This document shows positions 37,269-46,684 of a DNA stretch of 64,000 bases, one piece after another. Source of the stretch: Chondrinema litorale (GTDB lineage Bacteria; Bacteroidota; Bacteroidia; Cytophagales; Flammeovirgaceae); NCBI RefSeq assembly GCF_026250525.1, contig NZ_CP111043.1, forward strand, positions 3,237,001 to 3,301,000. The letters are read 5' to 3'. The notes beneath the pieces were generated by a model. That model saw only the letters and a program-made list of their open reading frames with translations, had not been told where the DNA came from and made no database searches. Each line of letters begins with the position of its first letter. The first letter of the stretch is position 1. The position numbers and the translations under genes were made by a program.

Positions 37269-38096
37269 ATGTTTAATTACAAGGAGTTTACCAAGAGAAA
37301 CGAAGGGTATATTATGCCCGAAGTACAAGAGAAAATTAAAAATACTCGTCTATTAATTGCCGGTTGTGGTATAGGAAGTACCATTGCAGAATCAGCAGTT
37401 AGATTAGGTTTCCAAAAGATTACATTAGTTGATGCAGACATTATAGAACTTCACAATCTGAATAGACAAGACTATTCTTATAGTGATGTAGAAAAACCTA
37501 AAGTACTGGCATTGCAAAACAGGTTATTGGCTATTAATCCAGAAGCAACTATAGAAGTGCATAATGATTGGGTAAGTAGTGAAAATGCAGAAGAACTAGT
37601 TTTAAATGCCGATATCGTACTTGATACCATAGATTTCTTAAGTCTTGAAGGAATTACCTCTTTGCACGACCAGTGTAAAATACAGGAGAAGCCTGTAATT
37701 AGTGCGGTTTCTGCTGGTTGGGGTGCAGCAGCTCTGTATTTCCCTCCTCATTGCGAGAGTTCTTTCCGTGCATTATTCGGTGTACCAGAGCATGGTGAAG
37801 TGAGTCATTTATCTTATGTAAATACTTTTAAGTCTTTTATAGAGCAACTATCTGCGAATTTAGAACCAGATATAATTGAGGCACTATCTAAAGCATTTAC
37901 CATTATGAAAGATGGAAAACCTTGTCCGGCTTCACAGGTTGCTCCGGGGGCTTTTTCAGTAGGAGCATTGGCAATGAGTATTGTTGTAAGAATTTTATCT
38001 GGCAAACATGTAGCAGAAGCTCCTGATCTTGTTTTGTTAAACATGAATGACATATGTACCAATCAGGTAGTTCGTTTGCAAGAGCATATTTATTAA
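37269..38096 (+). CDS. ThiF/MoeB-like E1 adenylyltransferase, stand-alone
   Basis: 275 residues. The nucleotide-binding core is clear: LLIAGCGIGSTIAESAVRLG (GxGxxG), then KITLVDADIIELHNLNRQ with the Asp and Arg positions of E1-like enzymes, and DIVLDTIDF. This family adenylates the C-terminus of a small sulfur carrier or ubiquitin-like protein, as ThiF does for ThiS and MoeB for MoaD. The paired CxxC zinc motif of MoeB/ThiF is not seen, and no ThiS/MoaD-like gene, E2 or metallopeptidase is adjacent. It may act on a partner encoded elsewhere or on a peptide substrate. Confidence 0.78.
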   Translation: MFNYKEFTKRNEGYIMPEVQEKIKNTRLLIAGCGIGSTIAESAVRLGFQKITLVDADIIELHNLNRQDYSYSDVEKPKVLALQNRLLAINPEATIEVHNDWVSSENAEELVLNADIVLDTIDFLSLEGITSLHDQCKIQEKPVISAVSAGWGAAALYFPPHCESSFRALFGVPEHGEVSHLSYVNTFKSFIEQLSANLEPDIIEALSKAFTIMKDGKPCPASQVAPGAFSVGALAMSIVVRILSGKHVAEAPDLVLLNMNDICTNQVVRLQEHIY

Positions 38097-38184
38097 TTAG
38101 GTTATTTGGTGGTAAATGCGATTTTAAGCTTAGTGTTTTAGGTGTTAATAAAATTGCATTTGCCCTATTTTTTGACGTTTTAGC

Positions 38185-38967
38185 CTATTTTCCTACATCA
38201 GGAAAGGTGTATCTAGACTCTACCATTTGGTAGGCTTCTTCAAAAGAATAACCTTGTTTAAGCAATTCGGAGAACTCATTAAAGCCCTGAAGGCCGACTA
38301 TATTCCACCAACGAGAAACTTCCCGCATAGAAGTAACATATGAGAAAAAAGGGCTTTTTTCGGTGTACCGCATAAAGTCATGCATATTGGCGAGTTCGGG
38401 TAGTTCAGGAGCATTTTTACCATTAGATGTAAGCATCATCCACATGGCATCGGAGTTGGCATATCGGTAGTCTAACATAAGTGCCAAACCTTCATCAAAC
38501 CAAGTCGGAATTTTAGTTTCACGATTTACCCACCCAACTCGGCTTACTAGCTCTGAGTGCACTAACTCATGGCTAATTACATCTCGATTTAAACCTCCCG
38601 GACCAAGTACAATATAGGTGCCTAGAAAGGTTATGTGATTCATACCTGGACTACGCAGATTTGCCCCATATTTTTTCATTATCTCTTTAGAAGGGCCAGC
38701 AATTATAGTAGGTTTAGCGGTAATAGAGTCGAAAAAAAGGCCTACTCTGTCTCTAGACTGTTCTATGTTTAAAAGTAATAACTGAACTTCAATGTCATCC
38801 ATATCAGGGTCAACATAAATACCATTTTCCACTTCTCTTAAACCCGTACCAGAATAGCTTACCATTATGCATCTGATCTGATTCATAAAGAAAATGCCAT
38901 ATGCTACCGAAATCGTAGTAATTACAATAAAGCTGTAGAAAAAAGCGACTTTAAAAAGTTTTTTCAT
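38185..38967 (-). CDS. Membrane-anchored gluzincin metallopeptidase-like protein (Peptidase_MA-like)
   Basis: 260 residues. An N-terminal membrane helix (about 7-28, anchor or signal peptide) is followed by a periplasmic domain. The zinc motif HELVHSELVSRVG (HExxH, around residue 136) has its third ligand in the downstream WFDEGLALML (around 165), the gluzincin pattern of the Peptidase_MA-like group. The catalytic residues are intact, so it may be an active protease on an envelope substrate. It is a single gene whose stop faces the ThiF-like gene. Confidence 0.65.
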   Translation of the reverse strand: MKKLFKVAFFYSFIVITTISVAYGIFFMNQIRCIMVSYSGTGLREVENGIYVDPDMDDIEVQLLLLNIEQSRDRVGLFFDSITAKPTIIAGPSKEIMKKYGANLRSPGMNHITFLGTYIVLGPGGLNRDVISHELVHSELVSRVGWVNRETKIPTWFDEGLALMLDYRYANSDAMWMMLTSNGKNAPELPELANMHDFMRYTEKSPFFSYVTSMREVSRWWNIVGLQGFNEFSELLKQGYSFEEAYQMVESRYTFPDVGK

Positions 38968-39288
38968 AAAAAGTATACAGCTGAAATGATGCGTTATGCT
39001 TTGTTTAACGTTTATTTGAACAAAGATTTAGTGCAAAAAACTTCCCATTGTTAAGAATAACTGCAAAGTCTGATAAAAATTTGCGGAATTTTTTTTAGAA
39101 TTTCAAATATTACTTCTAAGTTTAATGTGTTAACAAAAGTGAATAAACATCACATTTATGCAATGCACTCATCATTAAATCATACTTTGTGTTGAAGAAT
39201 ATTGTTAAAATGTTAACGTTCCTAAATCTAGTAAAAAAATTGACATGGTTTAAACAGCCATAAAATTGTTACATCTAATCATATAAGT
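38968..39288. other. Intergenic region upstream of the response regulator
   Basis: About 320 AT-rich bases between divergent genes. No open frame, RNA gene or clear promoter was recognised. Confidence 0.35.
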
Positions 39289-40002
39289 ATGAATAAGAAA
39301 GCAAAAGTACTACTGGTAGAAGATGACAGAATAATTGCCAAGTTGGTAAAGAGATATCTTGACATCAGAAATTACGATGTAGTATATTGTGATAATGGTA
39401 AAGCAGGGTTCAATGCATTTAATAACTACAGTTTTGATATTTGCATTTTTGATGTGATGATGCCTTATAAAGACGGATTTACATTAGCGCAAGAAGTTAG
39501 AAAATTAGATGAGTATGTTCCTATTTTATTCATTACTTCGAAAACTCTCGCTAAAGACAAAATCAAAGCTTTTAAAATTGGAGCAGACGATTACCTAACC
39601 AAGCCTTTCGATATGGAAGAATTACTTCTAAGAATTGAAGTAATTATGAAAAGGCAACAAAACAAACCTAAGTCTTCTACAATTGAGGATGAAGAGAGCG
39701 CCAAATTAGCAATTGGTAATTACACATTAGATGTGCCTTACCAAAAATTGTATTTAGGCGATAGTGAGGAGTTTAGAAAGTTAACTGCCAGAGAGACAGA
39801 GCTACTACATTTCCTTTTCAAGCACAGAAATGATCTTATCAGAAGAGAATATATTCTTCAGGAAGTGTGGCAAAATGATGATTATTATGCAGGCAGAAGC
39901 CTTGATGTGTTTATGTCGAGACTTAGAAAATATTTGAAAGACGATCCTGCTATACAAATCATTAATGTGCATGCAATAGGATTCAAATTTATTGTTCCTT
40001 GA
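39289..40002 (+). CDS. OmpR/PhoB-type response regulator
   Basis: 237 residues. The receiver domain (about 4-122) has the acidic pocket EDD at 11-13, phosphoacceptor D55 in IFDVMMPYKDGF, the Thr/Ser switch in ITSK and the Lys in TKPF. A winged-helix DNA-binding domain follows (about 135-236, with RKLTARETELLHFLF and SLDVFMSRLRKYL). No histidine kinase gene is next to it, so it is an orphan here. Its stop codon overlaps the start of the cyclophilin gene, so the two are expressed together. Confidence 0.93.
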   Translation: MNKKAKVLLVEDDRIIAKLVKRYLDIRNYDVVYCDNGKAGFNAFNNYSFDICIFDVMMPYKDGFTLAQEVRKLDEYVPILFITSKTLAKDKIKAFKIGADDYLTKPFDMEELLLRIEVIMKRQQNKPKSSTIEDEESAKLAIGNYTLDVPYQKLYLGDSEEFRKLTARETELLHFLFKHRNDLIRREYILQEVWQNDDYYAGRSLDVFMSRLRKYLKDDPAIQIINVHAIGFKFIVP

Positions 40003-40469
40003 AATTAGTAAGATTTTATACTACAAAAGGAGAGATAGAGGCTGAACTATACACTGAAGATGCACCTGCTACTGTAGAAAATTTTATAGAGCTCGTTGAA
40101 GATGGATTTTATGACGGGCTTGTTTTCCATCAATATGTTCATGATACTTTTGTGAAAACCGGGTGCCCAGATGCAGATGGAACGGGGGGACCTGGTTATT
40201 TTATTAAGAGTGAACTAAATGGAATGAGGCAATTACACGATATAGGAGTGCTTTCCATGTGTAATGCAGGATTGAATACTTCTGGTTCTCAATTTGTAAT
40301 TTGCCTTGATAGAAATAATGTTGCGCACCTTGACGGTAATCATACTTGTTTTGGCAAGGTGCGTAACAAAAGTTTGGATGAACTCTACCTTATCAGGCGT
40401 TTCGACATGATTAAAAAAGCCGAACTTGATGAACTTGATGATACAGTTGATCCGGATGCTATTGACTAG
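39999..40469 (+). CDS. Peptidyl-prolyl cis-trans isomerase, cyclophilin type
   Basis: 156 residues, a short single-domain cyclophilin. The start is a TTG whose last two bases are shared with the TGA stop of the response regulator; it gives the family-like N-terminus MKLVRFYTTKGEIEAELY. Catalytic-fold stretches are ENFIELVEDGFYDGLVFHQY, GTGGPGYFIKSE, SMCNAGLNTSGSQFVICL and HLDGNHTCFGKV. The active-site Arg of typical cyclophilins (VFHRV) is replaced in VFHQY. It would catalyse proline isomerisation during folding in the cytoplasm, or another role if inactive. Its stop lies 3 bases from the convergent uxaB stop. Confidence 0.87.
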   Translation: MKLVRFYTTKGEIEAELYTEDAPATVENFIELVEDGFYDGLVFHQYVHDTFVKTGCPDADGTGGPGYFIKSELNGMRQLHDIGVLSMCNAGLNTSGSQFVICLDRNNVAHLDGNHTCFGKVRNKSLDELYLIRRFDMIKKAELDELDDTVDPDAID

Positions 40470-40472
40470 AAA

Positions 40473-41915
40473 TTAAATTTCTGATAGAGCTGAATCAATA
40501 CCTTTCTCATCAATAGCTTTTAAATCTTCAACTACCATTTCTTTTAAGCCTTCTATTTGATTTAGGCTGCCATTCCAAACAGAATCCAATCCGAATACTT
40601 TGTCAACAATGGTTGAATAGTCTGTAATATTGTTATCCTTTATTTCTTTGTAAAGGGCAAGTACTTCTTTGTCGTCGTTTAAAGAATCGCCAAACTTGCC
40701 ATCTTTATCTCTAAATAATTGGATTAGAGCAGCTAATGCAAATACTAACCTTTTTGGAAGTTCTCCTTTTCTTTTCTGATATTCAATTACAGATGGAAGA
40801 ATTCTGGTGTTGTATTTAGCATGAGAGTTTAATGAAATACTTAAGAGAAAGTGCTTAACATATGGATTTCTAAACCTGTCTAGTACTTCGTTAGCAAAAG
40901 TATTTAGCTCGTTTATGTTTAAATCAAGCGTTGGAACAATCTCATTAAAAATGGCAGTCTCTACAAATTGAGTAAGTGACTCATTATCAAGCACATCTTT
41001 AACAGTTTCTTCACCTGCTAGTAAACCAACTGGAACCATAGATGTATGTGCTCCATTTAAGATTCTTACTTTTCTACTTCTATACGGTGCTTGGTTATCA
41101 GTAAATATCACATTTAAACCAGCGATGTCTGCCGGAAGTTTCTCTTTGATAGTTTCTGGTCCTTCAATTACCCACAAATGGAATTGCTCACCTTCTACAA
41201 TTAGTTTATCTTCATAACCTAAGTCTTCGCATAGCTCAGCCGCTTTTTCTCTTGGATAACCCGGTACAATTCTGTCAACCAGTGTGTTATAGAATGAGCA
41301 GCTTTCTTCTACCCATTTCTTAAAGTCATCACTTAACTGCCAGTGATCTGCATATTTTAGAATGTTTTCTTTGAGCATTTTACCATTGTGGTTGATAAGC
41401 TCACATGGTATAATGGTAACACCTTTATCTTCTGCACCATTAAAGAACTCAAAGCGATGTTTTAACCAAGCTGTTAACTTGCCCGGAAAACTTTCTGGGG
41501 TTTCACCAGATGCCGGAGTTTCACCTTTAAAAGTAATTCCAGCTTCTGTGGTGTTTGATATAACAAACTCCATTTCGGGGTTTTCGGCAGTTTTTAAATA
41601 TTCTGCATACTGAGAATATGGGTTTAAACCTCTGGTAATACAGTCGATTATTTGATGTTCACTTACTGCTTCTCCCTTTTTTATACCATTTAAATACAGT
41701 GTGTAAAGGCCATCTTGCTCGTTTAACATCTCTACTAAACCTTGTTCAATTGGTTGAACCACTACAACACCCGCATTTAATAAGCCTTTTTTGTTCATGG
41801 TTTCGATACACCAGTTTACAAAGGCTCTTAAAAAGTTTCCTTCTCCAAATTGTAATACTTTTTCTGGCAAGACATTAGTCGCTACCAGACTTCTGTTAAG
41901 TCTTTTTAATGCCAT
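40473..41915 (-). CDS. uxaB: Tagaturonate reductase (altronate oxidoreductase)
   Basis: 480 residues, the size of mannitol-dehydrogenase-type polyol dehydrogenases. The N-terminal Rossmann part starts KVLQFGEGNFLRAFVNWCIE, and the C-terminal domain has VRILNGAHTSMVPVGLL with the family's Lys/His catalytic region (KVRILNGAHT). It reduces D-tagaturonate to D-altronate with NADH, the second step of galacturonate catabolism. It is the last gene of the hexuronate operon, 33 bases after uxaA. Confidence 0.9.
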   Translation of the reverse strand: MALKRLNRSLVATNVLPEKVLQFGEGNFLRAFVNWCIETMNKKGLLNAGVVVVQPIEQGLVEMLNEQDGLYTLYLNGIKKGEAVSEHQIIDCITRGLNPYSQYAEYLKTAENPEMEFVISNTTEAGITFKGETPASGETPESFPGKLTAWLKHRFEFFNGAEDKGVTIIPCELINHNGKMLKENILKYADHWQLSDDFKKWVEESCSFYNTLVDRIVPGYPREKAAELCEDLGYEDKLIVEGEQFHLWVIEGPETIKEKLPADIAGLNVIFTDNQAPYRSRKVRILNGAHTSMVPVGLLAGEETVKDVLDNESLTQFVETAIFNEIVPTLDLNINELNTFANEVLDRFRNPYVKHFLLSISLNSHAKYNTRILPSVIEYQKRKGELPKRLVFALAALIQLFRDKDGKFGDSLNDDKEVLALYKEIKDNNITDYSTIVDKVFGLDSVWNGSLNQIEGLKEMVVEDLKAIDEKGIDSALSEI

Positions 41916-41948
41916 TTTATATATTATTTTTCTTAGTCTGAAATTTAA

Positions 41949-43601
41949 TTAAAGTGATACTCCACGTTTCCACGGGATGAAATCGTCTTGACCTAGCCTT
42001 ACTGCATGGGGAACAAGTTCTCCACTAGCTATTGCAATTATCTTTTCAAGAATCTCTTCTCCTTTGGTCTCTATAGTATCTTCTCCACTTATAATGGTTC
42101 CTGCATTTACATCAATCACATCATTCATTCTATTATACAATTCTGTGTTTGATGAAATTTTAATTGTTGGAGCTATAGGGTTACCTGTTGGTGTTCCTAA
42201 ACCAGTTGTGAAGAGTATTACATTAGCACCTGAACCAGCAAGTCCAGTAGTTGATTCTACATCATTTCCTGGTGTACATAAAAGGTTTAACCCTGGTTTT
42301 TCGGCTGTTTCAGTGTAATCTAAAACATCCATTACAGGAGATGTACCACCTTTCTTTGCTGCCCCGGCAGATTTGATCGCATCTGTAATGAGACCATCTT
42401 TAATGTTTCCCGGAGATGGATTGGCATCAAAACCAGAGCCTACTGCAATTGCTTGCTTGTTGTAGTTGGTCATTAAAGAAGTGAATTTTTCTGAAAGTTC
42501 CTCGGTAATACAACGATCACTTAATTCTTGTTCAACACCACATAGTTCTGGAAATTCAGATAAGATAACAGTACCTCCAAGTGCCACTACTAAGTCTGCA
42601 GCATGTCCTACAGCAGGGTTTGCTGAGATACCAGAAAAACCATCGGAACCACCACATTCTAAACCAACAATCAGTTTAGATAGGGGAGCAGGTTTTCTTT
42701 CATTTTTATTGGCTTCTATTAAACCAGTAAATGTTTTTTTAACTGCTTCTGCAATTAAGTCTGCTTCTGATTTGCTTTTTTGTTGTTCAAGCAAGAAAAC
42801 TGGCTTGTCGAAATCTGGATTTCTTTTAGTTATTTCTTTCTCAAGAATTTCGGGTTGAGCATTTTGACAACCAAGGCTCAAAATAGTAGCTCCGGCAACA
42901 TTTGGGTTTGTAATATATCCTGCTAATAATGAACACAAAACTTCGGAGTCCATTCGGGTACCACCACAACCACCTTCGTGGGTGAGTATTTTTATTCCAT
43001 CTATATTAGGGAAAACTCTATTGCGTTTTTGCTGTTCTGGTGTCATCAGAATATCCTCAGCTACTAAGTCGTCAATAGAAGCACCAGATTGGTATTGATC
43101 TACCAAAGATTTTACGTTGATGTTGTAGTCTCTACCTTTAGAATAGCCTAGTTCTTCTGATAAAATCTCTGCAATGGCTCCAATATTTCTGTTTTCACAA
43201 AAAACTAATGGAATTAATAACCAATAGTTTGCCGTACCAACTTTGCCATCTGTTCTATAAAATCCATTAAATGTTTTGCTGCTGAACTTACTTACATCAG
43301 GAGCAATCCATTCTTTTTGTTCTTTTTTGTTTCCGTACTCGTTTGCATAATGCTTTACATTAAAAGTAGTAAGCATAGAGCCTTTAGAAATACTTTGCAC
43401 AGCTTTGCCAACAGGTACACCATACATCACAATAATATCACCTGCTTCGAATGCTACTGTATTAAATTTATGTTTTTGTTTAATGTCTTCTAGTAGCTCA
43501 TAGTCAATTCCTTCGAAAGAAATTACCTCACCCTTTTTAAGATTTGTTAGTGCAACCAGCACATTATCATCTTTATGAACTTTTAATACTTTATTTTTCA
43601 T
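41949..43601 (-). CDS. uxaA: Altronate dehydratase
   Basis: 550 residues, full length for UxaA, with an N-terminal SAF-like domain (about 1-95) and the large C-terminal dehydratase domain. Stretches such as GYYRTDGKVGTANYWLLIP-like FYRTDGKVGTANYWLLIPLV (around 115), HEGGCGGTRMDSEVLCSLL, LGLECGGSDGFSGISANPA and KGGTSPVMDVLDYTE are typical of the family. It dehydrates D-altronate to 2-keto-3-deoxy-D-gluconate with an iron or other metal cofactor. It follows the TRAP permease genes. Confidence 0.93.
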   Translation of the reverse strand: MKNKVLKVHKDDNVLVALTNLKKGEVISFEGIDYELLEDIKQKHKFNTVAFEAGDIIVMYGVPVGKAVQSISKGSMLTTFNVKHYANEYGNKKEQKEWIAPDVSKFSSKTFNGFYRTDGKVGTANYWLLIPLVFCENRNIGAIAEILSEELGYSKGRDYNINVKSLVDQYQSGASIDDLVAEDILMTPEQQKRNRVFPNIDGIKILTHEGGCGGTRMDSEVLCSLLAGYITNPNVAGATILSLGCQNAQPEILEKEITKRNPDFDKPVFLLEQQKSKSEADLIAEAVKKTFTGLIEANKNERKPAPLSKLIVGLECGGSDGFSGISANPAVGHAADLVVALGGTVILSEFPELCGVEQELSDRCITEELSEKFTSLMTNYNKQAIAVGSGFDANPSPGNIKDGLITDAIKSAGAAKKGGTSPVMDVLDYTETAEKPGLNLLCTPGNDVESTTGLAGSGANVILFTTGLGTPTGNPIAPTIKISSNTELYNRMNDVIDVNAGTIISGEDTIETKGEEILEKIIAIASGELVPHAVRLGQDDFIPWKRGVSL

Positions 43602-43687
43602 ACTGCGGTAATTAAAGTTGGCTTTAATAAATTAAAGCAATGCCTGATACATTTTGTTCAGATCACTAAGCTTTAATTGTGTAGTAA

Positions 43688-44983
43688 TTATAGATCAAAA
43701 ATAGCTGGTAACCATAAGCTGATTTCTGGAACGTATGTTACTAGTATAAGTGCAACAATCATTGCTATAAACAATGGTATAAGCGGTTTGATCACTTTTT
43801 CGATTTTCACATTGGCAACACTACAACCTACAAATAGTACACTTCCTACAGGAGGAGTACACAGACCGATACTTAGGTTGAGTACCATGATAATTCCAAA
43901 ATGAACTGGATCTATTCCAAGTTCTGTAACTACTGGTAAGAAAATAGGTGTGAATATTAAAACTGCTGGAGTCATATCCATAAAGATTCCAACAATTAGT
44001 AGAATCACATTAATTAGTAGTAATACAACTATCTTATTATCACTAATAGATAGAAGTGCTTCACTTACTGCCTGAGGAATGTTTTCGTAAGACATTACCC
44101 ACGACATACCAATTGAAGTGGCAATGAGCAATAGTACAATAGACGTAGTAGATACGGTGTCTAATAAGATGCTTGGTACATCTTTAAATGATATTTCTTT
44201 GTAAAGTAATGCTAGAATAAAGGTATATAATACTGCAATGGCAGAAGCTTCAGTTGCTGTAAAATATCCTGCTACAATTCCTCCAATTACAACTACCAAG
44301 AGAAAAAGACTTGGTAAAGCATTGAGCATTTTTTTTAATCCTTCTGAGATTGAAGCTGACTCTGAGGTTGGGTATTTATGTCTATATGCAAATACACCAG
44401 CCACAACCATAAGCATTAAACCCACTAAAATTCCTGGTAAATAACCTGCTAAGAACAAAGCTCCAATTGAAGCTCCACCCGATGCAAGTGAATATACAAT
44501 TAGGATGTTACTAGGAGGGATGATCATACCTGTGGTAGAAGAGGTAATGTTTACCGCTGCTGAAAAAGATTTGTCGTATCCTTCTTCTTCCATGCGGCTA
44601 TTCATAAAACCACCAATAGCAGAAGCGGCTGCTACTGCTGAACCAGAAATAGCTCCAAAAAGCATACAAGCAACAATGTTTACAAATGCTAAACCGCCGG
44701 GTAACATTCCCACTAATACTTTGGCGAAGTCTATAAGCCGTGATGCAATGCCGCCCCGATTCATTAATTGCCCCGCGAGAATAAAGAAAGGAATTGCCAA
44801 AAGAGTAAAGCTTTCTAGACCAGTGGCCATACGTTGGGCAATGGTAGTAACTGCAGGTAGGGGGTAAATACTTACCAACATGGTAATTACTGCCGAAATA
44901 CCAATACTATATGCAATCGGAACACCAATTGTAAGCAACACTACAAAACTGACGACCAGTACCAGTATTTCAAATATCTCCAT
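43688..44983 (-). CDS. dctM: TRAP transporter large permease (DctM)
   Basis: 431 residues with about 12 membrane helices. TRAP DctM features are visible: IPFFILAGQLMNRGGIASRLI, AISGSAVAAASAIGGFMNS, IIPPSNILIVYSLASGGASIG, and near the end the stretch NLSIGLCTPPVGSVLFVG. It is the main permease of a substrate-binding-protein-dependent secondary transporter driven by sodium or protons. It sits 38 bases after the small permease gene, and between TRAP and hexuronate enzymes, so hexuronate is the likely cargo. Confidence 0.94.
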   Translation of the reverse strand: MEIFEILVLVVSFVVLLTIGVPIAYSIGISAVITMLVSIYPLPAVTTIAQRMATGLESFTLLAIPFFILAGQLMNRGGIASRLIDFAKVLVGMLPGGLAFVNIVACMLFGAISGSAVAAASAIGGFMNSRMEEEGYDKSFSAAVNITSSTTGMIIPPSNILIVYSLASGGASIGALFLAGYLPGILVGLMLMVVAGVFAYRHKYPTSESASISEGLKKMLNALPSLFLLVVVIGGIVAGYFTATEASAIAVLYTFILALLYKEISFKDVPSILLDTVSTTSIVLLLIATSIGMSWVMSYENIPQAVSEALLSISDNKIVVLLLINVILLIVGIFMDMTPAVLIFTPIFLPVVTELGIDPVHFGIIMVLNLSIGLCTPPVGSVLFVGCSVANVKIEKVIKPLIPLFIAMIVALILVTYVPEISLWLPAIFDL

Positions 44984-45021
44984 ATCTATTTTGTTCTATT
45001 AGTTTATTGATATCTTATTAA

Positions 45022-45504
45022 TTATTCTCCAAAAGGATTTTCTTTTTTCATGTTGATGATGCTGTAATACATGATTAGGAAACCACTTAGCGGCAACACC
45101 AGATAAATGTAACCTTTAGGGATTTCCAGTACAGGTGAGAGTTGATTAAGAGAAAGTGTGATATATACTAGTCTGAATCCGCCAATTACCATTACAGATA
45201 ATGCAAATAGTAAGACAATAAGGTTGATAACTATATTGAATTTCTTTTGAGCTTCTACGCTTTTACTTCTTGGGAGTAGATCAATTGCCAAATGCATACC
45301 CTTACCAGTTGCGTAACTGGCTCCGAGTAAACCAACCCATATTAGCAGAAAGCCTGCTACTTCTTCTGTAAAGTCTACCTGAATTCTCATAAATCTGGCA
45401 AAAACCTGTAGCAGCACGTTTAGTACCATTAAACCCATTATCACAGTGAGGGTCTTGCCTAATAAGCTATCAATTTTTTCTTTCATTTTCTTACTTGTTT
45501 TCAA
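45022..45504 (-). CDS. dctQ: TRAP transporter small permease (DctQ)
   Basis: 160 residues, four membrane helices, matching DctQ: an N-terminal helix with LTVIMGLMVLNVLLQVFARF, then EEVAGFLLIWVGLLGASYATG (the conserved small-permease signature), and two more helices. It pairs with the large permease. It lies 65 bases after the binding protein gene. Confidence 0.9.
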   Translation of the reverse strand: MKTSKKMKEKIDSLLGKTLTVIMGLMVLNVLLQVFARFMRIQVDFTEEVAGFLLIWVGLLGASYATGKGMHLAIDLLPRSKSVEAQKKFNIVINLIVLLFALSVMVIGGFRLVYITLSLNQLSPVLEIPKGYIYLVLPLSGFLIMYYSIINMKKENPFGE

Positions 45505-45569
45505 AATCTTAAGCGATTTCGAAATGGTTATCTATTTCTGCTTTTACAGGTTTTGAGTTAGCTTAATTA

Positions 45570-46562
45570 CTACTCAACCGCCTGAATTTTTTGTATCAGA
45601 TTGTATACAAGTGTGTCTTGCTTATAATCTTCGTACATCACAGATACTTTGTCTGAGAATGTAGCTTTTTCTTCTTCTGTTAATTGTTTTACTTCAACCC
45701 CAGCAGCTTTTACAGCAGCCAGTGCTTCTGCTTCAGACTCTGCCCAGTACTCTCTTTGTACAGGTACAGATTCATTTGCAGCTTCCTGTAACCATTGTTT
45801 TTCCTGCTCTGATAATCTATCCCATATAATGGTGCTTATTACCAATACATCTGGTACAGAAGTATGTTCATTTAGCGTATAGTATTTACAAACCTCATAG
45901 TGTTTGGTAAGGTAAAAACTTGGCGGATTATTTTCTGCGCCATCTACTACGCCTTGCTGTAAAGCAGTGTAAAGCTCGCCAAAGGGTAGGGGCATGGGAG
46001 AAGCGCCTAATTCACTTACCATTTTACTGGCGGTGATGCTTTTCATTACCCTAATTTTCATTCCGTCGAGGTCTTTGGGTGCTTCTATGGGTTTGTCTTT
46101 TGTATAAAAGCTACGGCTTCCTGCATCAAAAAAACATAGTCCTCTTAACCATGCTTTTTCACCATCTTTTAAGATTCTCTTACCGATAGGACCATCTTCA
46201 ACTTTATACATATGTTCTTTGCTTCTAAAGATGTAAGGCAAACCAAGTACTTTATAACTTGGTGCGAAACCTTCCATAGAAGCGGTAGAAACTTTGGTGA
46301 TTCCTAAGCTGCCAATTTGTAATAATTCAAGACACTGACTTTCTGAGCCTAATTGCCCACTATGGTAAATTTCTAGTTTTAGTTTCCCATTAGATTTTTC
46401 AGCAACTCTATCTGCCATGAAGAGCATTGCACGGTGAACTGAGTGTTGAGGGTTAAGAACGTGTGCCAGTTTAATTACTCTTACATCGTTTTCTTTGCCA
46501 CAGGAGGTAAAGAAGAAGAGTAAAATGAGTATGTAGTTGAAAGGTGATAATTTCAGTTTCAT
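45570..46562 (-). CDS. dctP: TRAP substrate-binding protein (DctP), lipoprotein
   Basis: About 330 residues. The mature protein is a type of DctP periplasmic receptor: IKLAHVLNPQHSVHRAML, the basic substrate-pocket stretch MKIRVMKSITASKMVSELG, and GVVDGAENNPPSFYLTKHYE. The N-terminal signal ends in LLFFFTSCGKE, a lipobox, so the receptor is tethered to a membrane, as common in Bacteroidota. The start used is the ATG that gives a normal signal peptide; another in-frame ATG is 21 bases upstream. Cargo is probably galacturonate or glucuronate. Confidence 0.92.
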   Translation of the reverse strand: MKLKLSPFNYILILLFFFTSCGKENDVRVIKLAHVLNPQHSVHRAMLFMADRVAEKSNGKLKLEIYHSGQLGSESQCLELLQIGSLGITKVSTASMEGFAPSYKVLGLPYIFRSKEHMYKVEDGPIGKRILKDGEKAWLRGLCFFDAGSRSFYTKDKPIEAPKDLDGMKIRVMKSITASKMVSELGASPMPLPFGELYTALQQGVVDGAENNPPSFYLTKHYEVCKYYTLNEHTSVPDVLVISTIIWDRLSEQEKQWLQEAANESVPVQREYWAESEAEALAAVKAAGVEVKQLTEEEKATFSDKVSVMYEDYKQDTLVYNLIQKIQAVE

Positions 46563-46684
46563 ATTTTGAATCTTTAGAAGCAATGTACAAAAGAATCAAG
46601 AAATAATCCTAATTATTTTGTATAAACCTAAAAGTGTATTTTTTAATTCTTTTAAGATTCTCTTTATAAAAGAAAAGTAAGGAG

